The position numbers and the translations under genes are program-made. The notes under the pieces are model-generated. The model worked only from the letters and a program-made list of their open reading frames with translations, did no database searches and had not been told where the DNA came from. From positions 133,540,266-133,604,265 of the forward strand of contig NC_089491.1 of assembly GCF_036850765.1 (NCBI RefSeq): DNA of 64,000 bases. The letters run 5' to 3'. The DNA comes from Saccopteryx bilineata. Its lineage: Eukaryota; Chordata; Mammalia; Chiroptera; Emballonuridae. Positions 22,892-33,949 of the stretch are shown in pieces. Numbering within the stretch: position 1 is the stretch's first letter; every line of letters begins with the position of its first letter.

Positions 22892-23298
22892 CAACCTGAT
22901 CAGGTGGTGGCACAGTGGATAGAGCATTGGACTGGGACGCAGAGGACCCAGATTCAAAACCCCGAGGTTGCCAGCTAGAGTGCAGGCTCATCCGATTTGA
23001 GCACGGGATCACTGGCTTGAGCGTGGGATCATAAACATGGTCGCTGGCATGAGCCCAAAGGTCACTGGCTTGAAGCCCAAAGGTTGTTGACTTGAGCCCA
23101 AGGTCTCTGGCTTGAGCAAGTGGTCACTTGCTCTGCTGTAGGCAGCTCCCTTCAAAGCACATATGAGAAAGCAACTGATGAACAACTAAGATGCTGCAAT
23201 GAAGAATTGATGCTTCTCATCTCTGTCCCTTCCTGTCTGTCGATTCCTATCTGTCCCTCTCTCTCTCTCTGTCTCTGTCATTAAAAATAATAATAATA
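22892..23298 (+). repeat. Long D-type tRNA SINE
   Basis: Head 'cctgatcaggtggtggcaca', repeated 'cttgag' modules, CT tract and (AAT)n tail. Flanked by aagccttc/aagcctttc. Confidence 0.9.
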
Positions 23299-23757
23299 AG
23301 CCTTTCATAAATAAATTCTTTTATACAAAGAAGAAACGTATACAGTGCACACAAGTATCAGTCAGATGGACCCCCAGCCCTCTTTCCTACACTGGGATAC
23401 AGATCAGAAGAGAAAAAGGAAGTTTATTAAAATTTTTAATACATAGGACTTTTGCATTAGAAATGCTGTTTCTATGAATTTACACTGTAGATACACACCT
23501 CCAAGTAGGCAATAGTAGAGGCATGTGCCCTGCAGCCTTGTTCTTAATAACAAAGAACCTAAAGCCACCTAAATGTTAATTGACAGGGACCTGGTTAAAT
23601 AAGTTATAGACTGTTTTGGAGTAAAATAATAAGAGATCCTGAAAGTTTATATGACCTGATGTGGGAAGATGTCCAAGAGGAAATAAATAATTGCTGTAAA
23701 GCACATTAACATAAAATCTTTGTAAGTTTAAAAATAATGTGTATGTTTATGCATGAC

Positions 23758-23900
23758 ATGTGTTACCATCTCTGTGCCCAAGTTTTCTCATTTGTAAAAT
23801 AGGCATCGTAATAATATCTACCTCATGAGTTATTGTGAAGATAAAATGAGATAATGTGATATATGTATGTAGAATGCTTAGTGACTGATACATAGTGCTA
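23758..23900 (+). repeat. MIR SINE
   Basis: 'tctcatttgtaaaataggca' followed by 'tacctcatgagttattgtga' fits the MIR 3' half. Confidence 0.75.
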
Positions 23901-23908
23901 TGTGTTTT

Positions 23909-24127
23909 TTTATTATTATTATTATTAAGTGATAGGCAGGGAGGCAGAGAGACAGACTCCCGCATGTGCCACAACCCAGATATACACAGCAAGCCCCCTA
24001 CAGGGTGATGCTCTGCCCATCTGAGGCCACTGCTCCATTGCTTGGGCAACTGAGCTATTTTAGCACCTGAGATGAGGCTATGGAGCCATCCTCAGTGCCC
24101 AGCTGAGGGAGAGGAAGAGAGAGAAAG

Positions 24128-24158
<31 letters not shown>

Positions 24159-24275
24159 AGAGGGAGTGGTGGAAAAGCAGATGGTTGTTTTTCCTGTGTG
24201 CCCTGACCAGGAATCAAACCTAGGACTTCCACACGCTGGGCTGATGCTCTACTGCGAAGCCATCCAGCCAGGGCC
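23909..24275 (-). repeat. Rhin-type SINE, antisense
   Basis: (ATT)n at the left, GA-rich tract (24115-24160), tRNA-like head at the right ending 'ccagccagggcc'. An older copy with a short 3' module. Confidence 0.85.
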
Positions 24276-24289
24276 AATGTTTGGTATTA

Positions 24290-24450
24290 TCATCGTCATA
24301 TATAGGCAATATCAGGAAGCTTATATTCCAAACTGTGACAGAGGTTATCTTTGGGAAGTAGAATGGACTTGGGGGAAGGGGCAGACAAAAGCAGGCAGGC
24401 TTCTGTTTCTTATTGTTTATGATGAGTGGGTCCATCCCTTGACCAATCAC
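24290..24450 (+). mobile_element. Possible L1 3'UTR fragment
   Basis: 'acagaggttatctttgggaa' followed by G-rich sequence recalls the L1 3'UTR. Weak. Confidence 0.35.
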
Positions 24451-24844
24451 TCTGATCAAGGAAGTTAGACAGTGAAGAAAATGACAGCTCTGGTTTGGAG
24501 TGCTTGTTAAGACCTTTGGAGGAGAGATTCCCCAAAGGAAAGGAGGAAGGTGAAGAAAGACAGTGGTGTGGGGAGAAAAGAAGGGTGCTAATGGATTCCA
24601 CCTTTGCTGCTAAAGCTCTTTGAAAATCACTAACCTAATCAAGGATTAAATTTTTTTTAAATTGCCCAAGAACCTTATGAAGGCCCAATAATCATATCTA
24701 GATTTATTCATTATACAATTTAGTAACATTTATATTAAAAAATTGATTTATGTTTAATTTAACTTTTGAATAAAAACTAAAAAAAGTAATTTCTCAAAGT
24801 GGTCAAAACAAACATTTAAGAAGAGACAGGCAGTTTTTCTCATA
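24451..24844. other. Intronic, unclassified
   Basis: No gene or recognised repeat. Confidence 0.4.
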
Positions 24845-24857
24845 ATTATAAAATAAA

Positions 24858-25014
24858 GCCCTGGTCAGATAGCTCAGTTGGTTAGAATGTCTTCCCTATA
24901 CATAAAGGTTGCAGAATTGATCACCAGTCAGGGCACATATAGGAATAAATCAATGTTCCTGTCTCTTTCCCCCACTTCTCTAAAATCAATAAATAAAATT
25001 TAATAATAATTATT
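24858..25014 (+). repeat. VES-type SINE with TSD
   Basis: Head 'gccctggtcagatagctcag', tail 'aaaatcaataaataaaa'. Flanked by attataaaataaa at 24845-24857 and 25015-25027. Confidence 0.9.
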
Positions 25015-25227
25015 ATTATAAAATAAAAACTTCAGTGTTTTAAAGAGACCACTAATTTCTTTTCCACTAGTGTTGCTATCTCCGTTATGTATTATGAAGA
25101 GAGTAATTTTTGTACCATAAAAGTCAAACAGCTGAAGTAAGTGTTACATTTATGAATCATTTTAAATCAACTAAGGCAGTGGTTCTCAAACTTTTTGAAG
25201 TCGGAGCACATTTAAAATCCTATAAAT

Positions 25228-25403
25228 AGCCTGACCTGTGGTGGCACAGTGGATAAAGCGTTGACCTGGAATGCTGAGGTCACTGGTTCAAAACCCTGGG
25301 CTTGCCTGGTCAAGGCACATATGGGAGCTGATGCTTCTTGCTCCTCCCCCTTTCTCTCTCTCGCTTTCTCTCTCTCCTCTCTAAAATGAATGAATAAATA
25401 AAT
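25228..25403 (+). repeat. Short C-type tRNA SINE nested in hAT
   Basis: Head 'gcctgacctgtggtggcaca', (AAAT)n tail. Flanked by aaaatcctataaat at 25214-25227 and 25404-25417. Confidence 0.95.
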
Positions 25404-25720
25404 AAAATCCTATAAATAATTGTAGGCACACTATATACAAATTTCTGAGAAATACGTTATAATATTTAAGTCAAATATTAAAGAAAAATATAAAGTTTAA
25501 GTGTGCTTTTATGGTAATTAAAATATATACAAAATTAAATTTATTCTGACATTAAAAAACATGTTTATGTTACATTTTTTGACTTATGCTTTTTAGAATT
25601 CATAAAAAAGGGGTTAAGAAATGTGAAAAAGACAAAAAAGTTATCTTTTTATATATAGAGATACATTCTTAGTAAGATTTAGTATTTTCGGCAGGTCCTG
25701 GCACAAATGTGTTAAGTTTT

Positions 25721-25873
25721 TTTATTCTTGTGTTTATGAGAAACATGAGCCTGATGTGTCCCAGCGATTTCTTCAATGTTTGAGCATATATTTGAAAGGC
25801 AAACTCTCATTTCCTTGTCAATACATTGAAGAATTCCTCTCTTTTTACTCTTAATTGTGTTGAGTGCAGAAAA
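25721..25873 (-). pseudogene. Remnant of hAT transposase C-terminal region
   Basis: Translating the minus strand from 25873 gives phrases such as FSALNTIKSKKRGILQCID and EMRVCLSNICSN, followed by EEIAGTHQAHVSH. This resembles the C-terminal dimerisation part of Charlie/ZBED5-type hAT transposases, where 'SALN.IKSKKRNRL' and 'LRVCLS' phrases recur. It is about 50 codons with no start, part of a dead element, and has no host function that can be argued. Family assignment rests on remembered motifs rather than a search. Confidence 0.6.
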
Positions 25874-26231
25874 CCCCCACCATACATATCATCTTAACTT
25901 TATACCAAACAAAGGATAGAAGAAACTTGCCTCCAGTCTTTCCAGGGAACATGGGGGATAGTCCAGCACCACAGCTTAACAGCCTTTTGCAACCTAATCA
26001 GGCAAGTGAGGTGAGAGGTTGGACAGACTGTTAGCTTACAGCCAATTCCCCACACCTCTGTCCCCCCAAACTCTAAACTCCAAAAATCCTGTTGGTTTTT
26101 TGGTCCCCAACAGGCACATATTTCTCTGGAATACCATAGGGCGCACCTGGAAATCTTCTAGGGCGCATACTTTGAGAACCACTGAACTAAGCTAAGCTCA
26201 AATATGTGTTGTGTTAACTAAACCTTTAGTT

Positions 26232-26490
26232 TAGAATGTTTACTGAGTGCATCTTAGGCACAGAGGCATACAAAGACTGACAAGGTTGGTTCTGACCTCA
26301 AGCAATGTGCCAGGCACTATTTTGCATTTATTACCTCCTTTTGTTTTTAGAACAACCTGTAGCAGAAGTTTGTCATCCTTGTTTTGCATAGAAGGAAAGG
26401 ATAATACAGAGAGGTCGCCATGCATCTGGTTGGCACTGGAATCAGAATCAGAACCAGGTGGTGTTTCCCTGATACTGCTCTGCCTCCAAA
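26232..26490 (-). repeat. MIR SINE, antisense
   Basis: 'caatgtgccaggcactattt' and 'aatacagagaggtcgccatg' match the reverse MIR order. Confidence 0.65.
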
Positions 26491-26824
26491 TAGCCAAGGT
26501 GTGAGAATGACTGATGGAGGCCTTGTGCGGGGACACACTGAAAATTCTCAGGGACCTCAGTGATTATCTGTCATCTAGTGACTTTCAAAGTATAATTTAA
26601 CAGTTTTATTGAAATATAATTCACACACCATACAATCTATCTATTGAAAGTGTGCAATTCAGTTGTTCTTAGTATATTTAGTCACAGAGTTGTGCAGCCA
26701 TCACCATAATCAATTGTACAACATTTTCATTATCTTCCAGAAAAAAATGCCCATGAGCAGTTAGCCCCTCTGCACCCCGCCACCCCCCACCAAGTACTAG
26801 GCAACCAACCACTAATTTACTTTT

Positions 26825-27019
26825 TTAAAATTAATTAATTTATTTATTTATTCATTTATTCATTTTAGAGAAGGGAAGGAGAGAGCAAGAGAGAGAAGGT
26901 AGGGAGAAGCAAGAAGCATCAACTTCTAATATGTACCTTGACAGGGCAAGCCCAGGGTTTTAAACCGGTAACCTCAGCATTCCAGGTTGACACTTAATCT
27001 ACTGCATCACCACAGGTCA
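26825..27019 (-). repeat. Short C-type tRNA SINE, antisense (first of pair)
   Basis: (ATTT)n left end and reversed head 'caccacaggtcag' at right. It shares the ctaatttactttt target with its neighbour (copies at 26812-26824, an altered one near 27020, and 27230-27242). Confidence 0.85.
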
Positions 27020-27023
27020 GACC

Positions 27024-27229
27024 TACTTTTTTTTCTCTTTTTTTCTTTTTTAAGATTTTTATTTACTAATTTTAGAGAGAAGAGAGAGAGAGAGGTAGAG
27101 GGTGAGGCAGGAAGCATCAATTCATAGTTGTGCTTCCCGTATGTGCCTTGACTGGGCAAGCTCAGGTTTTGAGCCAGCGACTTCAGCATTCCAGGTTGAC
27201 GCTTTATCCACTGCACAACTATAGGTCAG
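27024..27229 (-). repeat. Short C-type tRNA SINE, antisense (second of pair)
   Basis: T/C-rich left end, 'ccttgactgggcaagctcag' and reversed head ending at 27229. Abuts the previous SINE. Confidence 0.85.
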
Positions 27230-27735
27230 GCTAATTTACTTTCTGTTTCTAGATTTGTTTATTCTGGTCATTTCACATAAGTAGACTCATACAATGTGTG
27301 ATCTATTGTGACTGGTTTCTTTCATTTGGCATAATTTTTCAAGCTTCATTCACTACTGTAGAATGCATGTGTCAATGCTTCATTCCTTTCCACAGCCAAA
27401 TAATATATGTAACCTTATATGGATAGACCATATTTTGTTCATCCATTCATCAGTTGATAAACATTTGGAGTGTTTTTACTTTGGGGCCAATAATACTTTA
27501 TGAGCATTCATGAACAAGTTGTGATTTTTTTTTATCATTAAAGCATCTTATCTATTAAACTGAAAAAATGATCACTAACAATCATTCCTTTTGGCTTAAT
27601 CCTACTGAGTTAAGAACACTAACAACAATTTGCATGCCTCCTAAGCACAGTAGATAAACTATTTTACATACACATTTTAAACATATTATGTTTTTGTGAC
27701 TCAGAGGTAACCTTGAAGTTTGGGTGTTTTTTATT

Positions 27736-28301
27736 TTATTTTTTTATTTAAGTGATCCTGACCTGTGGTGGCGCAGTGGATAAAACGACCTGCAATGCTG
27801 AGGTTGCCAGTTAGAATCCCCGAGCTTGCCTGGTCAAGGCACATATAGGAAGCAACTACTGTGAGTTGATGCTTCCCACTTCTCCCTCCTTTCTTGCTTT
27901 CTCTCTTCCTCTCTCTCTCTAAAAATCAATAAATAAAATCTAAACAAATAAATAAATTTAAGTGAGAGGAGGCAAGATAGAGCGACAGAATCCTGACCAG
28001 GATCCACCTGGCAACCCCTGTCTGGGGCCGATGTTCTGCCCACCTGTGGCCATGCTCACAACTGAGCTATTTTTAGTGCCTGAGGTGGAGGCTCCACAGA
28101 ACCATATTTAGCACCCGGGGCCAACACTCTTGAATCAACAGAGCCTTGGCTGTGAGAGGAGGAGAGAAAGACAGGAAAGAGGAAGGTGGAGGGGAGGAGA
28201 AGCAGATGGTTGCTTCTTCTGTGTGCCCTGACTGGAAATCAAACCCGGGACATTCACATGCCAGGCTGATGCTCTACCACTGAGCCAACTGACCAGGGCC
28301 A
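27736..28301 (-). repeat. Rhin-type SINE, antisense, split by a C-type SINE
   Basis: The tRNA-like head ends at 28300 and the body runs back to 27956. The T-rich tail continues at 27736-27755 on the other side of the nested SINE. Old copy; the CTCF-like module is not preserved. Confidence 0.8.
27756..27955 (+). repeat. Short C-type tRNA SINE nested in Rhin-type SINE
   Basis: Head 'cctgacctgtggtggcgcag'. Flanked by atttaagtga at 27746-27755 and 27956-27965. Confidence 0.95.
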
Positions 28302-28366
28302 TCATGTACAAGTTTTTATGTGGACATGTATTTTCATTTCTCTTGGAGATATACAAACCCCCTCCC

Positions 28367-28391
28367 CCACACATACACACACACACACATA
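28367..28391 (+). repeat. (CA)n microsatellite
   Basis: Short interrupted CA run, about 11 units. Confidence 0.85.
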
Positions 28392-28576
28392 CCTCAGAGT
28401 GGAATTGCTGGGTCATATGAGGTTTAACCTTTTGAAGAGATGTCAGCTATTTTCCAAAGCAGCTGCAATATTTTACATTCCATCAGCAGTGTAGGAGGGT
28501 TTTCAGTTTCATTGCATTCTCACCAACACTTGTCAAAATATAATTTTTAACCAATCCTACAATAAAAAATATTTTA

Positions 28577-28885
28577 CAGCCTAACTGGTGGTGGCACAGT
28601 GGATAAAGCATCTACTTGGGATGTTGAGGTCCCCAGTTCCAAATGTCACTGCCTTGAGTGCAGGCTTCTCAGCCTGAACACGGGCTTGCCAGCTTGAGCG
28701 CGGATGCTGGCTCAGCTGGAGCCCCTTGGTCAAGGCATATATGAGAAGCAATCGATGAACAACTGAAGTGACGCAAGTATGAGTTGATGCTTCTCATCTC
28801 TCTATCTTCCTGTGTATGTGTCGCTCACTTAAAAAAAATTAAAAATATATATGTATGTATGTATAAAATATATATATGTATGTGT
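28577..28885 (+). repeat. D-like tRNA SINE with AT-rich tail
   Basis: Head 'gcctaactggtggtggcaca', shortened 'cttgag' region, tail expanded into 'atatatgtatgtatgt'. Flanked by atattttaca copies near 28567 and 28888. Confidence 0.85.
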
Positions 28886-28940
28886 GTATATTTTACATTC
28901 TTACTCAATTTATTTATATATTTTTAACAAGTCTCTTTAA

Positions 28941-29067
28941 AAAATTTTTTTTATTGATTTTAGAGAGAGAGACAGGAACATCAATCTGTTCCTGTATGTG
29001 CCCTGACTGAGGATTGAACCGGCAACCTTTGTGCTTCAGGATGGTGCTCTAGCAGCTATCCAGGGCA
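28941..29067 (-). repeat. VES-type SINE, antisense, short
   Basis: 'attgattttagagagagaga', 'gaacatcaatctgttcctgt' and a reversed, eroded head. Confidence 0.8.
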
Positions 29068-29071
29068 ATTC

Positions 29072-29261
29072 TTATCCAGTTTATACACACACAAATAACC
29101 AAAAGCTTTATAAAAGAATACGTATACTACATGTGATGCACTCTGACATTTTCTGTTTTCATTCTATTTTTTATTAACACAAATAAACATGCTGGTTCTA
29201 GCCCACTAAACTGATTTCACAACTCACTAATTTTATTACCTGCAGTTAGAAAAACTCTAGG
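29072..29261 (-). mobile_element. hAT-Charlie-like remnant
   Basis: 'actacatgtgatgcactctg', 'aacatgctggttctagccca' and 'aaactgatttcacaactcac' recall a mammalian hAT-Charlie MER element. Family uncertain. Confidence 0.4.
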
Positions 29262-29395
29262 CTATTTTACCCCCTTAATTGTACACAAGAAGAAATTAAG
29301 GCCCCGAGAGATTATTTTTTCAGCAGATAATGCTGCTAATTAGTGGCAAATTAAAGATAAGAGCCCAAGCCTGTTGGCTTTTTGCTTTATCTTTG
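29262..29395 (-). repeat. MIR-like, antisense
   Basis: 'aagaagaaattaaggccccg' and 'aattagtggcaaattaaaga' follow the reverse MIR core weakly. Confidence 0.45.
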
Positions 29396-29470
29396 ACATC
29401 TCGATAAATTATAGCTGTCTTCATAGTCAAGAGATAAAGATAAATTGGAATTTTTATTCAGATATTATTT

Positions 29471-29628
29471 TTTTAAATGTTGATTGATTTTAGAGGGAGA
29501 GAGAGAGAGACATTAGTTGTTACACTTATTTATGCATTTGTTGGCTGATTCTTGTATGTGTCCTGACTAGGGATCAAACCTGCAACCTTGTTGTATTGGG
29601 ATAATGTTCTAACCAACTGAGCCAGGGC
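29471..29628 (-). repeat. VES-type SINE, antisense
   Basis: 'ttgattgattttagagggag', 'cttatttatgcatttgttgg', reversed head ending 'gccagggcc'. Imperfect flanks cagatatt/cagatacc. Confidence 0.85.
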
Positions 29629-29750
29629 CAGATACCACTTTTTTGACCTTGTGGACTTTTCTCAAGCAGCATTTTAAATTCAGCAACAAACCAAACTAGA
29701 AAATAAAATAAATGAAGAGAGCTTGTTTTTATTATCATGAGTCTCTACAC

Positions 29751-30067
29751 CAGGGGTCCGGAACCTTTTTGGCTGAGCCATGAACGCCACATATTTTAAA
29801 ATGTAATTCCATGAGAGCCATACAATGACCTGTGTACCTTACATATTATCCAATAAAAATTTGGTGTTGTCCCAGAGGACAGCTGTGGTTGGCTCCAGCC
29901 ACCCACAACCATGAACATGAGCGGTAGGAAATGAATTGATTGTAATACATGAGAATGTTTTATATTTTTAACGTTACTATTTTTTTTATTAAAGATTTGT
30001 CTGCGAGCCAGATGCAGCCATCAAAAGAGCCACATCTGGCTTGTGAGCCATAGGTTCCTGACTCCTG
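29751..30067. mobile_element. Non-autonomous hAT transposon, type C, intact ends
   Basis: Ends caggggtccggaacc and the imperfect reverse at 30053-30067 (ggttcctgactcctg). Exact 8-bp duplication ctctacac at 29743-29750 and 30068-30075. It has internal 'gagccacatctggc' near the right end and no open frame. Confidence 0.95.
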
Positions 30068-30409
30068 CTCTACACAGTGATTTTGTGCCTTCTGGGCAAG
30101 GAAGTTCTAGGGTGAACCTCTATGATGGGCAACAGTGCAGTGTCAGTGAATGTCAGGTCAGTGTCCAGACTAATTTTTGTCCAAACTTCAATCTGCCCTT
30201 AGAGGGAAGTCATCTTCCTTACACTGCCACATTTTTATGGCAATATAAAATTTGAAGTGGTCAACATAAGAATTCCTATTTTGCTATTTTAACTTTTTTT
30301 TTTTTTGAATATATCTAGATCTTAAACTCTTATTTTAGTGTGTCTCAGTGTGTGATGGGGAAACTTCTGACACTACAATCACTTTAAGGTTCTTATTAGA
30401 ATACAGTCT

Positions 30410-30585
30410 TCTGCCCTGGGTTCGAGTGTAGTCCCAACATGCCAAGGTGTGGGTTTAATCCCAATCAAATACAAGAATCAACCAGTGAATGAATTAATAA
30501 GTGGAACAACAAATTGGTGTTTCTCTCTTACTTGCTCTTACTCTATCTCTAAAAATGAAATAAAATTTAAAAATTTTTAGAAAGC
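30410..30585 (+). repeat. VES-type SINE, diverged
   Basis: 'gtgtgggtttaatcccaatc', 'aatgaattaataagtggaac' and A-rich tail. Confidence 0.75.
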
Positions 30586-30846
30586 TATTAACTTCCAAAA
30601 AAATTTTTAAGTATGTGAATTTAGTCACTACTTTTTATACAAAAAATACACCCATAAGACTAAATGTAATTTATATTCTTAAAAATAAAACATTATGTGA
30701 GCACATATTTCATGTTACCTTTGCTTAAAATTTCCCTTTGCACCTTAAAGTTTTTTAGGTTCTTTTTTTCCCTTTTAATTAGTTGCTTCCTTTGATCTGT
30801 TGTCATCCAAATTGGGAAGAGTTCTTGGTTAAACAAAACAACAACA

Positions 30847-31216
30847 AGCCCTGGCCGATTTGCTCAGAGGGAGAGCATCGGCCCAGTGTGTGATGTCCCA
30901 GGTTCAATTCCTGGGCAGGATACACAGGAGACACGCCCATCTGCTTCTTCACCTTTCCCCTCTCCTTTATCTCTCTCTCTCTCTTCCCCTCCTGCAGCCA
31001 AGGTTCCATTGGAGCAAAGTTGGCCCGGGCTCTGAGGATGGCTCCATGGCCTCCACCTCAGGCACTAGAATGGCTCCAGTTCTAATGGAGCAATGCCGCA
31101 GATAATCAGAGCATCGCCCCCTGCTGAGTTTACCAGGTGGATCCTGGTCAGGCACATGCTAGACTCTGTCTCTCTGCCTCCCTGCTTCTCATTTCAGAAA
31201 AAATATACAAAAAAAC
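30847..31216 (+). repeat. Rhin-type SINE
   Basis: Head 'gccctggccgatttgctcag', B box 'aggttcaattcctgg' and 3' end 'cagaaaaaatatac'. The CTCF-like module is mutated after cgccccctg. Confidence 0.9.
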
Positions 31217-31270
31217 ACTTTTAAAACTCTAAAAAAATAATGTTTTCTCTGAACAAGTGAGTTTGTTATA

Positions 31271-31943
31271 GAGTTAATCCTTGAACAACACAGCAGTGAG
31301 GGGAGCCAACCCCTGCACAGTCAAAAAATCTCTGTATAACTTTTGACTCCCCCAAAACTTTACTACTGTTAACCCAAGCCTTATCAATAACATAAACAGT
31401 CAATTAACACATATTTAGTATGTTGTATGTATTATATACTATATTCTTATAATAAAGTAAGCTAGAAAAAAATGTGATTAAGAACACCATAAGGAGCCTG
31501 GCCAGGTGGTGGCACAGTAGATAGAGCGTCTGCCTGGGATGCTGAGGACCCATATTCGAAACACTGAGGTTTCCAGCTTGAGTGCAGGCTCATCCAGCTT
31601 GAGCATGGGCTCACCAGCTTGAGCACAGTGTTGCTGGCTTGAGCATGGGATCATAGATCTGACCCCATGATCACTGGCTTGAGCAAGGGGTCACTGGCTC
31701 GGCTAGAGCCCCGCCATCACGGCACATATGAGAAAGCAATCAATGAACAACTAAGGTGCCACAGCTATGAGATGATGCTTCTCATCTCTCTCCCTTCCTG
31801 TCTGTCTGTCTCCCTTGTTCACTAAAAAACAAAACAAAAAAACACCATAATGAAAAGAAAATGCATTTATGGTATTTATTGAAAAAATATCTGCATGTAA
31901 ACCCACACAGTTCCAACCCATATTGTTCAAAGACCAACCATGC
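31271..31943. mobile_element. MER2 (Tigger-type TcMar) element split by a SINE
   Basis: The left end 'gttaatccttgaacaacaca', the middle 'tttagtatgttgtatgtatt' and 'ataataaagtaagctagaa', and the right end 'atattgttcaaagaccaacc' are in the order of MER2. A D-type SINE interrupts it at 31493-31840. Confidence 0.8.
31493..31840 (+). repeat. Long D-type tRNA SINE nested in MER2
   Basis: Head 'gcctggccaggtggtggcac'. Flanked by aacaccataa at 31483-31492 and 31841-31850. Confidence 0.95.
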
Positions 31944-32387
31944 TTTGTTCTCTTTAATTTTTTGAGGCTATATTCAGGCAACTATACTTCTTGCACAAGT
32001 AGCCACCTCAGGAACAAAACAAAAACAAACAAAATAGAGAGAAAGAGAGAGAGGACTTAGATTGGGTTTGTAAGAACAGAATTCAAAATTTTATTAGTGG
32101 CAGCTGGTTTGCTTTTGTCCCAGCCTGGTTTTTGGGATCAATTCATTTGGTTAGGTAGTCTATATTAGAGTAGGTTTAAGTTTTATTATTAGAATACATG
32201 TCCTGGAGCAGCTAGAGACCTCACCCTAAGCAATAGCTTGAGGAATCTGGGGCCAAATATCCCAATGAGTCACTGTTCAACCCTTAAATTTTCAAGGACA
32301 TTTGTTCAGAGATCTTTATTTCCAGGCTACAGCTCTGACATAGGATGTTTCGCTGTTCTACCTCAACCTGCCTGGTATGATAAAAAA
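31944..32387. other. Intronic, unclassified
   Basis: Contains a short GA-rich run at 32035-32055. No gene. Confidence 0.4.
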
Positions 32388-32510
32388 AGAACTTTGAACT
32401 GGGAATTAGAACCTGGCTTTCATATTAACTAGCTGGTGAGTTTGGGAAATTATTGGACCTTTCTTTATATGGCTCAACTCCCTTACTTTAAAAAAGGAGA
32501 TTTGGTTACT
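32388..32510 (+). repeat. MIR SINE
   Basis: 'ttagaacctggctttcatat' and 'ttgggaaattattggacctt' match the MIR core. Confidence 0.6.
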
Positions 32511-32611
32511 TGATTTCTAAGTTGTTCTCTTGTAAAAACCTGTCACATGTATCAAAACTGAAGACATATTTGTTCTTAGCAAATGATACCTGTTCTCTGT
32601 GTCCCTTTTTT

Positions 32612-33000
32612 CTTGTTTTTTCTTTCTTTTTTTTTTCTTTTTTTGTATTTTTTTGAAGTTAGAAGTGGGGAAGCAGTCAAACTCCCACATGTACCTGACC
32701 TGGAATCACCCGGCATGCCCACTAGGGGGCGATGCTCTGCCCATCTGGGGCCTTGCTCTGTTGCGGCCAGAGCCATTCTAGTGCCTGAAGCAGAGGCCAT
32801 GAAGCCATCCTCAGCGCCCGAGCCAACTTTGCTCCAATAGAGCTTTGGCTGTGGGAGGGGAAGAGAGCAATAGAGAGAAAGGAGAGGGGAAAGGTGGAGA
32901 AGCAGATAGGCGTATCTCCTGTGTGCCCTGCCCAGGAATCGAACTGAGACATCACACACTGGGCCGACGCTCTCCCTCTGAGCCAATCGGCCAGGACCTA
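32612..33000 (-). repeat. Rhin-type SINE, antisense, with TSD
   Basis: Flanked by tgtgtccctttttt at 32598-32611 and 33001-33014. Carries the variant CTCF-like core ccactagggggcg at 32719-32731 (forward). Confidence 0.95.
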
Positions 33001-33015
33001 TGTGTCCCTTTTTTA

Positions 33016-33068
33016 TTTGTTACACTATTGTCCTTATAGTGTAACACTATTGTTACACTATTGTCCTA
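33016..33068. repeat. Small direct and inverted repeat
   Basis: The word tgttacactattgtcc occurs twice, separated by its partial reverse complement atagtgtaacac. This allows a short hairpin. Confidence 0.6.
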
Positions 33069-33239
33069 TGAGGCTAAAAATCTTAATTGTTTTTTTATAT
33101 CCATTTTCTTTAGCTCTTGCACATAACTGTCAACCATTCCAGCAGTTCTTCATTCACAGTTGAAGTGGTAGTAGAATGATTATAACCTAAGAGGTTGGGT
33201 TTGGAATCTTCTTGACATAAGAAATGTCCAAGCCTGCAG

Positions 33240-33640
33240 AGAATTTTTGTAAGACTTTATTTGAGCCAAATTGACAGCAGTGCCAGGAAGCAACATCTCA
33301 GATGCTTCTGAGAAGAAAAGCTTTTCAGTTTCTTTTAAGCATTTGGAATTAAGGAGAGAATGTATGAAAGATTACATAAAGGTAGGAGAAAGCTAGATGG
33401 GGATTGGATTGCAGTACAGTTAAGATTATGTGCTCTCTTGAGGGTGGTTACACCTTAGAGGGGTATTACTTATGGAATTTCAAAGGGGTTTTAACCTAGA
33501 TGCACAAAAACATTGAGTAGGGTTTGCTTAAAAATCTTACACTAAACAAGTTATAGGTCTGGAGTGTAATTACCCACCATGACCTGTCCAGTTAGGAATT
33601 TATGGTCAGATCCCTGTGAGGTTGCTCTTCCTTTATCATC
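33240..33640. other. Unclassified, possibly an old LTR-type repeat
   Basis: 'aagactttatttgagccaaa' followed by 'atctcagatgcttctgagaa' feels like interspersed repeat sequence, but I cannot name a family and see no terminal features. Confidence 0.3.
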
Positions 33641-33649
33641 CACAGTCTG

Positions 33650-33825
33650 GCACACTGGATTCTGCCTGGGCCATATATTAGCTATGTGACCTTAGGCAAA
33701 TTATTCAACCTCAATGAACCAGTTTTAAAAATGAAAATAATACTCCAGGGTTGTATAAGGATTAATTAAGTTAATAAGTGCCAAATAAGTGATAGCTGCT
33801 ATTAAGTACAGTGAATTAGATCTTT
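33650..33825 (+). repeat. MIR SINE
   Basis: 'gctatgtgaccttaggcaaa', 'aggattaattaagttaataa' in MIR order. Confidence 0.8.
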
Positions 33826-33949
33826 AAGTCCACAGGGCCTCTGGAAAAAATATTCAAAGGTACTGTAGCAGCCCAAACTGGATACCTCCTTATGCATGGG
33901 TCATTCTAGGTTTTGGTACGTGTCTTTTTCTTTTCTTTTTCTTTCTTTT

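Larger units (their letters stand above)
22130..23755 (+). mobile_element. Old L1 3'-part, interrupted by two SINEs
   Basis: 'ttgaatggccaatacacatc', 'gttaaaggaatgaaaactaa' (left) and 'ttcttaataacaaagaacct', 'taattgacagggacctggtt' (right) are translated-decayed ORF2 end and 3'UTR phrases of old L1. A Rhin-type SINE (22445) and a D-type SINE (22892) interrupt it. Confidence 0.7.
25177..26184 (-). mobile_element. hAT element with transposase remnant and a nested SINE
   Basis: Ends cagtggttctcaaac and the reverse gtttgagaaccactg-like (ctttgagaaccactg at 26170-26184). The 8-bp target duplication aactaag(g/c) at 25169-25176 and 26185-26192 is one mismatch from exact. The element is about 1 kb including a C-type SINE. 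The minus strand keeps a decayed piece of hAT transposase (25721-25873), unlike the other hAT copies here. It is an internally deleted Charlie-type element. Confidence 0.85.
26590..28545 (-). mobile_element. Old L1, antisense, riddled by later insertions
   Basis: Pieces 26590-26823 ('ttgaaatataattcacacac', 'gtgcagccatcaccataatc'), 27242-27519 ('tggcataatttttcaagctt', 'ttcatccattcatcagttga') and 28302-28545 ('tggaattgctgggtcatatg', 'ccatcagcagtgtaggaggg') follow the L1 3' region in reverse. Two C-type SINEs, an unclassified segment (27520-27735) and a Rhin-type SINE separate them. The cat(g)aacaag/catgtacaag junction at 27510 and 28302 marks the last insertion. Confidence 0.8.
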
